Origin: an uncultured Ruminococcus sp.
GTDB lineage: Bacteria > Bacillota > Clostridia > Oscillospirales > Acutalibacteraceae
Assembly: GCA_900539465.1 (NCBI GenBank)
Contig: UQCF01000018.1
Location: 1-41,008, forward strand
DNA: 41,008 nucleotides
Reading direction: 5' to 3'
A model generated the notes under the pieces. That model did not search any database. It was given only the letters and a program-made list of their open reading frames with translations, and was not told the origin of the DNA. The position numbers and the translations under genes are program-made. Shown here piece by piece: positions 1-7,253 of this stretch (position 1 is its first letter; the number at the start of each line of letters is the position of its first letter).

Positions 1-44
1 GTGCATCCGCTGTCTCTCAACCTCTCTTGCGAAACAGCTTCGTT

Positions 45-73
45 ATCTTACCACAGGTTTCTCGAAATGTCAA
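45..73 (-). promoter_or_regulatory. Strong outward sigma-A promoter, extended -10
   Basis: On the minus strand a perfect -35 TTGACA (68-73) is followed after 17 bp by TAAGAT (45-50), preceded by TGG, an extended -10 arrangement. It fires leftward out of the window. The gene it serves is not visible. A consensus -35 with extended -10 suggests strong expression, such as a translation or RNA gene, but that is inference. Confidence 0.65.
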
Positions 74-160
74 GCGTTTTATGACAATTTTTTTAAAATT
101 TTTCCAGAAATTTTTAGTGACGGGATTTTGGGGCTTTTTCCAGCTCTCAATGAAAGCCCT

Positions 161-214
161 AACCCCTCCGTCACGGCTTTGCCGTGCCACCTACCCTAAA
201 TCAGAGGCAATATG
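161..214 (+). repeat. Dispersed hairpin repeat, copy 1
   Basis: A 54-bp unit beginning AACCCCTCCGTCACGG and containing the dyad CACGGCTTTGCCGTG. It matches the copy at 1878-1931 in the same orientation with about six differences. The dyad forms a 6-bp stem with a TTT loop. The two copies bracket the three-gene block 296-1748. Such units look like non-coding, REP-like elements; the origin of this one is unknown to me. Confidence 0.75.
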
Positions 215-295
215 TGCACCTCTTTTATTCGTGCGAAAATTTAAAGGCGGTGTGCAGAAGCAATGTCATACGAGGGCATATCAACATAGATAATA

Positions 296-1051
296 CTATC
301 TATAAAAATAAAAATCGTTAAGACGATTTAACATTGCGCTTGTTACTTCTTGCTCTTTTCGTGCATTCTCATTTATTGTATTGCGTGTTTTCTCTGCTTC
401 TGCGGATATGGTATCGGCAACTTTCTGACCGGCATGAATATGCGCCTCAGCAATAGAACGTGCTCTTTCATCTGCATCGAATTTTGCAATTGCTCCGGAT
501 ACACTCATTCTTGAATTATAATACAATATTTTATATATCGCACGCATTGAATATCCGTTTCTGTATTCCGGCGCAATATTGAATTTATTATACTCAGCTG
601 CTATTGCCGGTTTCAATTTATTCAATTCTTCTATGTCTTTATTCAATGAATTCGTCCAATGCTCAAAATTGCCTTTGTTTTGCTGAATAAATTTTTCCTT
701 TTTTCTTTTCTTTAATTTTTTTCTTACGACTATACATAGACTAAGAATACACAGTGCAAATATGCCTATGATAATCCACCGTAACGTTTCATTCATGTCG
801 GGGAAATATGCCCTTAAAAATACTCCTAAAACAAATAGAGCAACAAAAGAAAAATAAATAATTATTCTGGCAAAATATGATTTTACAATAAAACTCCCTA
901 CACCTCCCCGAGCATTTTGAGGGCTGTATTTTTTCAAATGCTCGCGCATAACAAATATATTATGATTTCGTATATCTACCTGTTTCTCTAATTCATAGAA
1001 CATTTTTAACACAGCCATTGCATCGGCTCTGTTAAGTCTGTCTAAAGTCAT
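296..1051 (-). CDS. Two-TM coiled-coil protein of unknown function
   Basis: I do not recognise a named family. The 251-residue product has a soluble N-terminus (1-58), two hydrophobic segments at about 60-80 and 91-110, a very basic stretch (KKLKKRKKEK, 111-120) fitting the positive-inside rule, and a long C-terminal helical region. Residues 161-200 (PEYRNGYSMRAIYKIL and on) resemble a motif I recall from Clostridial membrane proteins of unknown function that sit beside TM2-domain genes. Residues 195-245 look coiled-coil. Start: GGGAGGG lies directly against the ATG at 1057, so the in-frame ATG at 1051, six bases further, is better. It lies 15 bp behind the TM2 gene and is probably cotranscribed from the promoter at 1478-1506. 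Likely inner-membrane. Confidence 0.7.
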   Translation of the reverse strand: MTLDRLNRADAMAVLKMFYELEKQVDIRNHNIFVMREHLKKYSPQNARGGVGSFIVKSYFARIIIYFSFVALFVLGVFLRAYFPDMNETLRWIIIGIFALCILSLCIVVRKKLKKRKKEKFIQQNKGNFEHWTNSLNKDIEELNKLKPAIAAEYNKFNIAPEYRNGYSMRAIYKILYYNSRMSVSGAIAKFDADERARSIAEAHIHAGQKVADTISAEAEKTRNTINENARKEQEVTSAMLNRLNDFYFYR

Positions 1052-1066
1052 TTTCATCCCTCCCTA

Positions 1067-1444
1067 TTATTTAGGACTTACATTTCTCACAATAGCATCA
1101 AGAGACGGAACAGACATGCATTTTATTTTTATGTAGTTGGCCTCTTTAACATCAGCTCTTATGTGGAAAATATCATAAATCCACATACACAAAATACATC
1201 CGCCCGTAAACATCTTTAAGAATCCCATGACATAGTCTTTTATTAAAAGCCTGTCAATTCCATATATTCCGAGAAAAATTGAAACAAGCTGTATCAGCGC
1301 AGGACTTTTTAAATGTGTTTTTTTAATTTTCTCAAAAGCTTCATCATCACAATCAATCAATATTCCCATAAGTTCATCAGCTGACCCTGCCGGAAAATAT
1401 GATGCCTTGTCATAAACATAACTGTAAACATCTTCATATTTCAT
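1067..1444 (-). CDS. TM2-domain membrane protein
   Basis: The 125-residue product has a soluble, acidic N-terminal half (1-48) and a TM2 domain at about 50-95: two hydrophobic helices joined by a short turn. The pattern GIYGIDR (59-65), then G74, then GG at 81-82 and D91 in WIYDIFH is the family signature. The TM2 family has no firmly assigned biochemical role. Start: a strong AAGGAGGA precedes the ATG at 1444; a longer frame reaches 1489 but would begin inside the -10 region of the promoter, so the short form is right. It is first gene of a two-gene unit with 296-1051 and is divergent from the XRE regulator at 1548, which may control it. Confidence 0.8.
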   Translation of the reverse strand: MKYEDVYSYVYDKASYFPAGSADELMGILIDCDDEAFEKIKKTHLKSPALIQLVSIFLGIYGIDRLLIKDYVMGFLKMFTGGCILCMWIYDIFHIRADVKEANYIKIKCMSVPSLDAIVRNVSPK

Positions 1445-1477
1445 TTGAAGATTCCTCCTTATTTTCCTTTCAATCGG

Positions 1478-1506
1478 ATTATAGCCCATTTACGGGCAAT
1501 TGTCAA
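1478..1506 (-). promoter_or_regulatory. Consensus sigma-A promoter for TM2 unit
   Basis: Minus strand TTGACA (1501-1506), 17-bp spacer, TATAAT (1478-1483): both hexamers perfect. Its -35 box occupies almost the same bases as the -35 box of the opposing promoter at 1500-1528, so only one polymerase could bind at a time. Confidence 0.85.
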
Positions 1507-1528
1507 GAAAATTCTATCATACTAAAAT
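1500..1528 (+). promoter_or_regulatory. Promoter for XRE regulator, overlapping the divergent one
   Basis: Plus strand TTGTCA (1500-1505), 17-bp spacer, TAAAAT (1523-1528). It is weaker than the opposing minus-strand promoter and shares its -35 bases. The regulator gene starts 20 bp downstream behind GAGGTG. Confidence 0.65.
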
Positions 1529-1547
1529 TATACATAGAGGTGAAAGT

Positions 1548-1748
1548 ATGATAGTGTACGATAGATTATGGGATACCATGAAAGAAAAAGGTATTTCACA
1601 ATATGCGCTTATAAAAAAATATAAAATCAGCACAGGTCAGTTAGACAGATTACGAAAAAATGAAAATGTAAGCACACATACACTGGATTTGCTTTGCTCT
1701 ATCTTAAATTGCAATTTAGAGGATATTGCGGAATATAAAGAACAATAA
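1548..1748 (+). CDS. XRE/Cro-type HTH transcriptional regulator
   Basis: A 66-residue protein that is one helix-turn-helix domain of the Cro/CI superfamily: helix 2 and recognition helix at about 17-45 (SQYALIKKYKISTGQLDRLR) and the closing LDLLCSILNC helix with DIAEY at the end. It resembles the small single-domain regulators of Firmicutes (HTH_26 type). Start: ATG at 1548 follows GAGGTGAAAGT; the frame is open back to 1500, but that would begin within the -35 box. It is divergent from the TM2/coiled-coil unit with overlapping promoters, so autoregulation and control of the divergent unit are likely (inference). A terminator follows directly. Confidence 0.85.
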   Translation: MIVYDRLWDTMKEKGISQYALIKKYKISTGQLDRLRKNENVSTHTLDLLCSILNCNLEDIAEYKEQ

Positions 1749-1780
1749 CTGTCAAATTTTTGTTTGACGGTTATTTTTTT
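1746..1780 (+). terminator. Intrinsic terminator after XRE gene
   Basis: Stem AACTGTCAAA (1747-1756) with TTTGACGGTT (1663+100 to 1772, i.e. 1763-1772), one G-U pair, followed by a run of seven T. The stem starts inside the stop codon. Confidence 0.85.
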
Positions 1781-1818
1781 GATTTGCATAAATCGAACTA
1801 TATAAAAACTTTTTCCGG

Positions 1819-1836
1819 CGGTGTGTCAGCACACCG
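1819..1836. repeat. Short perfect hairpin CGGTGTG/CACACCG
   Basis: Seven-base perfect inverted repeat with loop TCAG, with no T-run on either strand. It lies in the non-coding stretch 1781-2018, which also holds repeat copy 2, a second small hairpin (about 1950-1972, CCAATAT/ATATTGG) and the terminator of the gene at 2019. Function unknown; it may be part of a larger repeat element. Confidence 0.5.
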
Positions 1837-1877
1837 ATCTACGAGGTTCGGTTTCACGTCCTCATGCCGCCGAATTT

Positions 1878-1931
1878 AACCCCTCCGTCACGGCTTCGCC
1901 GTGCCACCTCCCCTAAAGTGGAGGCGATATG
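1878..1931 (+). repeat. Dispersed hairpin repeat, copy 2
   Basis: Direct-orientation copy of the unit at 161-214, with dyad CACGGCTTCGCCGTG. Here the outer CCTCC and GGAGG parts also pair. The distance between copies is about 1.7 kb and the interval holds exactly the XRE/TM2/coiled-coil module. Confidence 0.75.
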
Positions 1932-1982
1932 CGGCGGTGTCTAAGCTCCAATATAGGGTGGCAATATTGGTTCATGGCAAAC

Positions 1983-2013
1983 AAAAACGCGGACAGGCAA
2001 AACTGTTCGCGTT
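1983..2013 (-). terminator. Intrinsic terminator after the gene at 2019
   Basis: On the minus strand AACGCGAACAG pairs with CTGTCCGCGTT (one G-U pair), loop of six, followed by TTTTTGTTT. It ends the operon 4226 to 2019. Confidence 0.8.
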
Positions 2014-2018
2014 AATTT

Positions 2019-2666
2019 TTATTCGGCAGAGGAAATAAAGCAGGATTTATTTTCTCTTATATAATCCGCCGCAGAGTGCAGGGCGGAGTCTTTATCTTTT
2101 TGCATAAGCATTTTAAATTCTTCGTCAAGCTTTTCTACGCGCTCTTTGTCAAAGGACACGTCTTCGACATCCTCATTCATCATCAAAAACATTTCGTCAA
2201 AAATTTTTGAGAGCTCGCCGCCGATAATTTTTTCGACCGCTTCTTTTGCCTGTGAGAGGAGCGGCTCACCGTTTGACCTGAAAAACAGCGAGAGCTTTTC
2301 ATACTTACTGTCTTCAAAAACAAAGTTCAGCGCATATATCATTCTCTTTTCTTCGCAAAGACCGTTAAATTCCGTTATAAGGTCATCTTTCTTTTCAATT
2401 GACATCTGAACATTCATCGCCATGCCGAAAAGAAGCCGCTCGTCGTCTATTGTATCATCCGAAAAAGTATTTTCATCAATAACCTTAAACTGCTTTCTGA
2501 GGGCTTTCTCTTCTTCAAGCTCGGCTATTATGCGATCCCTTTCTGCCGAACGCTTTTTGCCTGCGGAACAAGCCTTTATCCATGCGACAACGGTGACGAC
2601 AATCAAAAGCGCAAGCCCTGCCGCCGCATACCAATTTGAAATTAAATAGCTTATAAATTCTTTCAT
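2019..2666 (-). CDS. Membrane-anchored protein of unknown function
   Basis: I do not recognise this 215-residue protein. It has one N-terminal transmembrane helix at about 10-30 (WYAAAGLALLIVVTVVAWI), then a basic patch (GKKRSAERDR), a short coiled coil (ERDRIIAELEEEKALRK), and a mixed, acidic helical domain to the end. A membrane-anchored protein facing the cytoplasm fits the basic residues after the helix. Start: ATG at 2666 behind GGGGGA. It lies 10 bp after rsmI and is the last gene of the trmN-rsmI unit, with a terminator after it. The neighbourhood does not reveal its role. Confidence 0.75.
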   Translation of the reverse strand: MKEFISYLISNWYAAAGLALLIVVTVVAWIKACSAGKKRSAERDRIIAELEEEKALRKQFKVIDENTFSDDTIDDERLLFGMAMNVQMSIEKKDDLITEFNGLCEEKRMIYALNFVFEDSKYEKLSLFFRSNGEPLLSQAKEAVEKIIGGELSKIFDEMFLMMNEDVEDVSFDKERVEKLDEEFKMLMQKDKDSALHSAADYIRENKSCFISSAE

Positions 2667-2676
2667 AAAATCCCCC

Positions 2677-3495
2677 TTAAAGCAAAGCTTTGTATATTTC
2701 GCCTTTTTTAAAGCCCGTAAGCTTTGCGGCGTGTTTTGCGGCTTCGCTCACGCTCATTCCGCTTTGAACGCTCGCTTTGGCAATATCTATCGCATCGGCA
2801 AGGGTCGAGGCTTCTTCCGTATCGTCTTCTTTACCTTTTACAATTATTACGATTTCACCCTTTAAGCTGCCGTCGCCGTAAAGCCGCACCGCTTCGTCAA
2901 GCGTTGTCTTTATAACCTGCTCATGTATTTTGGTAATCTCTCTGACTATGGCAACCTCTCTGTTGCCGAAAGTTTTGTTCATATCTTTTAATGTAGCAGA
3001 GAGCTTGTGCGGAGCTTCATAAAAAATCATGGTTCTTTTTTCATTTATAAGTGATTCGAGATGCTCGGCTCTGCCGGGTTTATTGACGCTTAAAAAGCCT
3101 TCAAAAGTAAATCTGCCGGATGGCATACCCGATATTGCAAGCGCGGTAGAAAACGCGCACGGTCCCGGAACGGACTCGACGGTTATTCCCCTCTCATGGC
3201 ACAGTCTCACAAGGTCCTCGCCCGGGTCTGAGATTGCAGGCATGCCTGCATCCGTAACAAGGGCACAGGTTTTGCCCGAAAGTATATCGGCAATTATTTT
3301 TTCGCCGCTCTCGTTTCTGTTATGCTCATAATAGCTGACCATTTGCTTTTTTATGCCGAAGTGATTAAGGAGTTTTAGTGTAACACGTGTATCCTCTGCG
3401 GCAATAAAATCACACTCAGAGAGAATCCGAACGGCTCTGGGTGAAAAATCTTCAAGATTTCCTATCGGCGTTCCGACAACATAAAGCTTGCTCAT
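2677..3495 (-). CDS. rsmI: 16S rRNA (cytidine1402-2'-O)-methyltransferase
   Basis: RsmI uses S-adenosylmethionine to 2'-O-methylate C1402 in the decoding centre of 16S rRNA. The 272-residue length is usual. Family hallmarks are visible: LYVVGTPIGNLEDFSPRA at the N-terminus, AAEDTRVTLKLLNHFGI, LVTDAGMPAISDPG (the tetrapyrrole-methylase-like fold motif) and FYEAPHKL. The C-terminal part ends FKKGEIYKALL, as in other RsmI proteins. Start: ATG at 3495 behind AAGGAGGG. The start overlaps the stop of the upstream methyltransferase by 4 bp (ATGA), so the two are translationally coupled. Confidence 0.95.
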   Translation of the reverse strand: MSKLYVVGTPIGNLEDFSPRAVRILSECDFIAAEDTRVTLKLLNHFGIKKQMVSYYEHNRNESGEKIIADILSGKTCALVTDAGMPAISDPGEDLVRLCHERGITVESVPGPCAFSTALAISGMPSGRFTFEGFLSVNKPGRAEHLESLINEKRTMIFYEAPHKLSATLKDMNKTFGNREVAIVREITKIHEQVIKTTLDEAVRLYGDGSLKGEIVIIVKGKEDDTEEASTLADAIDIAKASVQSGMSVSEAAKHAAKLTGFKKGEIYKALL

Positions 3496-4226
3496 TCGTG
3501 ACCCTCCTTATACTCACCGTAAATATCAATCATTTCTTCCGAATACTCACCCGCGCGCGAATAAATCGCAAGAGGAGCTTCAACTCTCATAAAAGGTTTT
3601 GCGCCTTTTTTGCCCTCTATCATAAAAAGCCACGGCGCAGTATTTGAAAATTTTGACACAAATCTCAATCTTTTAGGTTCTATGCCGGCAGAGCGCATAC
3701 TGACTATTGTGTCGCACAGCCTTTCGGGTCGGTTACATAGGCAAAGTCTGCCGCCAAAATTCAAAAGATGAGCAGCCGCAGCCGTCACATCGTCAACAGA
3801 GCACATGGTTTCGTGACGTGCAATTTTGGCGGACGAAGTGCTGCTTTCTATTCCGCCGCCCGCCGCCTTATAAGGAGGATTCATTATAACCGTATCAAAC
3901 GATGCATGAGGCAAAAGGCTTTTTATGTTTTTGATATCGCCGTTTATTACGGTAACCTTATCCTCTGCCGAGCTTAAAGCAGAGGACTCTTTCGCCTGCT
4001 CACAAGCCTGAGGCTGAATATCAACAGCCGTGACCTCTTTGGCAAATCCGTTTTTTAAAAGAAGCATAGGGATAATTCCGCAGCCCGTGCCCATATCGCA
4101 CACCCTGTCCTTTTTTCTGCCGGAGGCAAAGGACGAAAGTATAACGGCGTCTGTGCCGAAGCCGTGCTCTTTACTGACTGCAACTCGGTAGCCGGAGCCG
4201 AGGTATTCGATTTTATATTCGCTCAT
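3492..4226 (-). CDS. TrmN6-like tRNA/rRNA adenine-N6 methyltransferase
   Basis: A class I SAM-dependent methyltransferase of the TrmN6/YfiC type (tRNA1Val A37 N6 in E. coli; the Firmicute target is less certain). Motif I is CDMGTGCGIIPMLLL, followed by TAVDIQPQACEQA and then the catalytic NPPY motif (VIMNPPYKAAGG) of N6-adenine methylases. The 244-residue length is typical. Start: ATG at 4226 (MSEYKIEYL) follows GGAGGG; the open frame extends to 4298 but would run through the terminator hairpin. It is coupled to rsmI by a 4-bp overlap, a common Firmicute pairing. Transcription probably comes partly by read-through of the terminator behind the ferredoxin gene. Confidence 0.88.
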   Translation of the reverse strand: MSEYKIEYLGSGYRVAVSKEHGFGTDAVILSSFASGRKKDRVCDMGTGCGIIPMLLLKNGFAKEVTAVDIQPQACEQAKESSALSSAEDKVTVINGDIKNIKSLLPHASFDTVIMNPPYKAAGGGIESSTSSAKIARHETMCSVDDVTAAAAHLLNFGGRLCLCNRPERLCDTIVSMRSAGIEPKRLRFVSKFSNTAPWLFMIEGKKGAKPFMRVEAPLAIYSRAGEYSEEMIDIYGEYKEGHE

Positions 4227-4235
4227 ACAGCCCTC

Positions 4236-4273
4236 CGAAAAAAGAAATGCGAGGCGGACAAAGCCGCCCCGCA
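4236..4273 (-). terminator. Terminator between ferredoxin and trmN-like gene
   Basis: Minus-strand stem TGCGGGGCGG with CCGCCTCGCA (one G-U pair), five-base loop, then ATTTCTTTTTT. It sits directly before the GGAGGG of the methyltransferase gene, so it could act as a partial terminator or attenuator for the downstream operon. Confidence 0.75.
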
Positions 4274-4317
4274 CACATAATTTGGCGTTTTGCTTCACAA
4301 CCGACAGGTTATGTTAA

Positions 4318-4488
4318 TCAGCCCTCCTGAGGAGCACCTACAGGGCAAACACCAGCGCAAGCGCCGCATGAAAGGCAAGCGTCTGCATCAATTTCATATT
4401 TACCGTCGCCCTCTGAAATAGCGCTTACAGGGCACTCAGCTTCACATGCACCGCATGCAATGCAATCGTCAGAAATAAAATATGCCAT
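4318..4488 (-). CDS. Two-[4Fe-4S] ferredoxin, 56 residues
   Basis: A short clostridial-type ferredoxin carrying low-potential electrons between enzymes such as pyruvate:ferredoxin oxidoreductase and hydrogenases. The product begins MAYFISDDCIACGAC and has two CxxCxxCxxxCP motifs: C9, C12, C15, C19-P and C38, C41, C44, C48-P. The length matches the 55-56 residue bacterial ferredoxins. Start: ATG at 4488 preceded by AAAGGAGGAAAC. It is monocistronic by appearance, with a promoter at 4521-4548 and a strong hairpin after it. Confidence 0.95.
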   Translation of the reverse strand: MAYFISDDCIACGACEAECPVSAISEGDGKYEIDADACLSCGACAGVCPVGAPQEG

Positions 4489-4520
4489 CGTTTGTTTCCT
4501 CCTTTAATGAGATTAGCTTA

Positions 4521-4548
4521 ATTTTATCACATTGTTCGGATTTTTCAA
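4521..4548 (-). promoter_or_regulatory. Promoter for ferredoxin gene
   Basis: Minus strand TTGAAA (4543-4548), 16-bp spacer, TAAAAT (4521-4526), about 30 bp upstream of the ferredoxin start codon. Confidence 0.55.
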
Positions 4549-4613
4549 TACCTTTTTTTAAAATAAATACGTTTTTATTATCCTAAAAAGTCATTTAGTG
4601 TAAACTCTTGCAG

Positions 4614-4635
4614 AAAAAAGCTTTAAAGCTTTTTT
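4614..4635 (-). terminator. AT-rich palindrome at the end of the spoIID-like gene
   Basis: Perfect palindrome AAAAAAGCTTT/AAAGCTTTTTT overlapping the stop codon at 4623. It is poor in G+C, so as a terminator it would be weak; it may serve both strands. Confidence 0.4.
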
Positions 4636-5591
4636 AAAACCGTACCGGGATAGTAGTGATTTAATATTTCATCATAACTGCTGCCCTGCCTTGCCATATA
4701 GTCCGCACCGTATTGGCTCATACCCACAAAATGACCGTTGCCGCGGCAAGTGAAGGTAAAGCCTCCGTCCGCAAAAGATATATCAAAATCTGCGCTTTTA
4801 AGAGAAAAGAGCGAGCGTATATCGGTACCGGAGATTTTTTTGCCGCATATGTCAACATATTTAACCACGCCGGAATCATAACGCTCTATATCGCCTATCC
4901 ACTTTGAAGCGTCTGTCGGGTAATCGCCGTATGTAAGACCCTTTTTAAAGAGTATTCTTTTAAACTCATCGGCAGAAACTTTTTGGCAGGTTTCGTAATT
5001 CGGCGCGAGCTTATCGCCGCTGCTAACCGTGCTTTTTAAGTAGTTCACACTTTTGCCCCATACATTCGCCGCGCTTTCTGTTTTGCCGGAGCACATTGCA
5101 TGGTAAGCCGCCATGGCAGGCTTGCCGTCATACTCAAGATATTGACCGAAAACCTCGTCAACGGCTTCGCTCATTATCTTTTCGTTTTTTTCATAATCGT
5201 CGCCCCACTTCTTTTTTCGTGCGTCCTCGTCTATATACGACTGGTAAACCGTGCTGTCGTCAGAAATATCCGCACCCTCGGGTCTTTTTTCTTCACGGGA
5301 AGCGACATAGAGCGCAAAAGTATAACAAGCGACAGCCTGTGCTTTCAGCGCCTCTTTGTGATAAGAGGCAGACATTTCACCCGAGAGCGAGCCGATAATA
5401 TATTCGCGCATTTTGAGCGTTTTGACGCTGCCTGTATTGCTCATCATGACATCTATTGTATCGCGTGGCAAATCAGACTCGGACGATATGTTTTCGCCTC
5501 CGCCCTCTACTCTCATATATCTCACGGAAATGAGCGGAACGGTTATCATTATAACTGCCAAAGCACAGCACAGCAATGCGTATTTTCTCAT
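4623..5591 (-). CDS. spoIID: SpoIID/LytB-family cell-wall hydrolase
   Basis: SpoIID is a membrane-anchored lytic transglycosylase that removes denuded glycan strands during engulfment in sporulation, with SpoIIM and SpoIIP. This 322-residue protein has an N-terminal membrane anchor (about 4-22) and the SpoIID domain: REYIIGSLSGEMSASYHKE with the catalytic-type Glu in GEM, then ALKAQAVACYTFAL, AYHAMCSGKTESAANVWG, and near the end NGHFVGMSQYGADYMA and ILNHYYPGT. Start: an AGGAGG lies 8 bp before ATG 5591; two upstream in-frame codons sit on or before it. A possible sigma-E-like -10 (CATATTAT) lies just upstream, weak evidence. spoIIQ and spoIIID are not adjacent, so a SpoIID paralogue is possible. 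Confidence 0.85.
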   Translation of the reverse strand: MRKYALLCCALAVIMITVPLISVRYMRVEGGGENISSESDLPRDTIDVMMSNTGSVKTLKMREYIIGSLSGEMSASYHKEALKAQAVACYTFALYVASREEKRPEGADISDDSTVYQSYIDEDARKKKWGDDYEKNEKIMSEAVDEVFGQYLEYDGKPAMAAYHAMCSGKTESAANVWGKSVNYLKSTVSSGDKLAPNYETCQKVSADEFKRILFKKGLTYGDYPTDASKWIGDIERYDSGVVKYVDICGKKISGTDIRSLFSLKSADFDISFADGGFTFTCRGNGHFVGMSQYGADYMARQGSSYDEILNHYYPGTVLKKL

Positions 5592-5658
5592 AAACATTCC
5601 TCCTACTTGTCCGTAAATAATATGCAAAAACAAAATGTTTAATGACAAAACATATGCG

Positions 5659-5688
5659 TTGACAAAAAAGGTAAATGTGTAATATAAT
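5659..5688 (+). promoter_or_regulatory. Consensus promoter for first DUF6056-like gene
   Basis: TTGACA (5659-5664), 18-bp spacer, TATAAT (5683-5688). Both hexamers are perfect; the start codon lies 34 bp downstream. Confidence 0.85.
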
Positions 5689-5722
5689 CAGAAAAGTAAA
5701 TTATATAAAAGCGGGGAGTAAA

Positions 5723-7210
5723 ATGCAGGAAACTAAATTCGACGGGGTTTGTTCAAAATTTTCGGAGAAATGGCAAAAATTTATATCGGTGCTTACGGAT
5801 AAATTACTTACTTTGCAAAAAGGTCTTGACACTAAAAATACCGCAAATATAACAATTATAGCTATATTGTGCATTGCGATTTTCGCAGGTATGTATGCGG
5901 CAAATAAGAATACGCCTTTTGCAGCGGATGATTATGCTTATCATTATATATACACTATGGAAGAAGACCCGGATTATAAAAGCTCTAACGGATTTTTTCA
6001 GACCGGTGAACGTGTGCAAAGCATTAGCGATATTATAGTTTCAATGAAAGCGCACTACTACACAATGAACGGCAGACTGGTTTTGCATTTTTTGGTTCAG
6101 CTGATGCTGCTTTTGGGCAAGCAATATTTTAATGTTATAAACTCTGCAATGTATGTTGCATTACTGCTTCTTATATATAAACACAGCATTGGCAGAAAGC
6201 CCAAAACTCATAACGCCGTGCTGTTTGCCGCAATAGCCCTTGCAGTATGGGCTTTTGGCCCCGATTGGGGAATAACCAATGTATGGCTCGACGGAAGTAT
6301 CAACTACCTTTGGGGCAGTGTGATAAGATTGACCGCGCTTTTGCCCTTCAGGCTCTGTGCCGACGGCGCAGAGCAAAAGAAACCGCTTCTTTATCTGCTC
6401 CCGACTCTTGTAATGTGCACAGCCGCAGGCGCAACAAACGAAAACACCGGTGCGGCATTCATAGGTATGTGCGCTCTTTATTTGATATATTACAAGGTTA
6501 AAAAGATTAAAATTCACATTTGGCAAGTAACAGGTTTGGTCGGTGCTTTGGCAGGCTTCGGATTTATGTGCCTTTCACCGGGTAACTTTTTGCGAATTAC
6601 AACAATGGGTACCACTACAAATCAGTCTTTTATACAGCGGCTGATACATATTCCCGGCAACTACATAAGATATATCGGTGTTTTTGCGGCAATTTTTCTT
6701 ATGCTCGCTTTGCTGTTGTACCTTGTCGGCAAAGAGAAAAAAGAATATAAAATCGGAATCGGTTTTATCTATCTTTTAGGCAGTATAGGCGGCGCGGTTG
6801 TTATGCTTGCCTCACCCACAATGCCCAAGAGAGCGTGGCAGGGTCTTGCAATGTGCGCCCTTGTTGCGGCAGGTAACCTTTTTGCTCAAATGAAGCTTAC
6901 GCCGCGCTCTTTGAGACTTTGCCTGACCATAGGCACCGTTATTTGGCTGGCGTGCAGTTCAATATCATATATTCACATGATTCAAGACGCAAAATATGTA
7001 ATGATTCGATATGAGCAAAGAGAAGAATACATTGAAGAGCAAAAGTCGCTCGGAAACTATGACATAAAGCTTATAAGAATAAATCCGCAAGACCCACATT
7101 CTCCCCTTTACGGAGTTGCCGATCTCGGTGAAACACCCGATGAGTGGCAAAATGTTACTAAAGCAAAATATTACGGACTTCATTCAATTACAACCGAATT
7201 TGTTAAATAG
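5723..7210 (+). CDS. Polytopic membrane protein, DUF6056-like (copy 1)
   Basis: A 495-residue integral membrane protein with about ten to eleven hydrophobic segments. It begins with an amphipathic cytoplasmic stretch (1-45), a first helix near 50-66, and an outside segment containing AADDYAYHYIY. Other marks are YTMNGRLVLHFL, a conserved NVWLDGSINYLWGS loop and AGATNENTGAAFIGM. The layout (acidic pair after the first helix, many helices, soluble tail) resembles GT-C-type glycosyltransferases and the DUF6056 family; that assignment is by memory. Its role may be modification of surface glycans. Start: ATG 5723 after GGGGAG; an earlier in-frame ATG at 5675 lies between the -35 and -10 boxes. It has its own promoter and a terminator, and a close paralogue follows. 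Confidence 0.75.
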   Translation: MQETKFDGVCSKFSEKWQKFISVLTDKLLTLQKGLDTKNTANITIIAILCIAIFAGMYAANKNTPFAADDYAYHYIYTMEEDPDYKSSNGFFQTGERVQSISDIIVSMKAHYYTMNGRLVLHFLVQLMLLLGKQYFNVINSAMYVALLLLIYKHSIGRKPKTHNAVLFAAIALAVWAFGPDWGITNVWLDGSINYLWGSVIRLTALLPFRLCADGAEQKKPLLYLLPTLVMCTAAGATNENTGAAFIGMCALYLIYYKVKKIKIHIWQVTGLVGALAGFGFMCLSPGNFLRITTMGTTTNQSFIQRLIHIPGNYIRYIGVFAAIFLMLALLLYLVGKEKKEYKIGIGFIYLLGSIGGAVVMLASPTMPKRAWQGLAMCALVAAGNLFAQMKLTPRSLRLCLTIGTVIWLACSSISYIHMIQDAKYVMIRYEQREEYIEEQKSLGNYDIKLIRINPQDPHSPLYGVADLGETPDEWQNVTKAKYYGLHSITTEFVK

Positions 7211-7222
7211 CAATAAAGTACA

Positions 7223-7252
7223 AGGAGCTGCATATATATGCGGCTTCTTTTT
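7223..7252 (+). terminator. Intrinsic terminator between the paralogues
   Basis: Stem AGGAGCTGCATA paired with TATGCGGCTTCT (two G-U pairs), followed by TTTTTATT. Its T-run touches the -35 box of the next promoter. Confidence 0.85.
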
Positions 7253-7253
7253 A

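Larger units (their letters stand above)
1..295. other. Intergenic stretch with outward promoter and repeat copy
   Basis: I see no credible gene here. An 88-codon open frame on the plus strand (27-293) has no ribosome binding site and crosses the repeat, so I do not call it. The stretch holds a minus-strand promoter pointing out of the window (45-73), a hairpin GGGCTTT/AAAGCCC around 130-159 that lacks a T-run, and copy 1 of the dispersed hairpin repeat (161-214). The start of the outward transcript lies in bases 1-40, so its gene begins beyond the window. Confidence 0.6.

Noticed and set aside
27..293. 88-codon plus-strand ORF at the left edge
   Set aside because: It runs through the promoter and the hairpin repeat, has no ribosome site and an unusual composition; non-coding is more likely.
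161..1931. Possible CRISPR or terminal repeats of an insertion sequence
   Set aside because: Only two copies 1.7 kb apart, in direct orientation, with no transposase between them and no cas genes; dispersed hairpin repeats fit better.
5100..5642. 180-codon plus-strand ORF opposite spoIID
   Set aside because: It is antisense to a gene with clear SpoIID motifs; no ribosome site and no recognisable domain.
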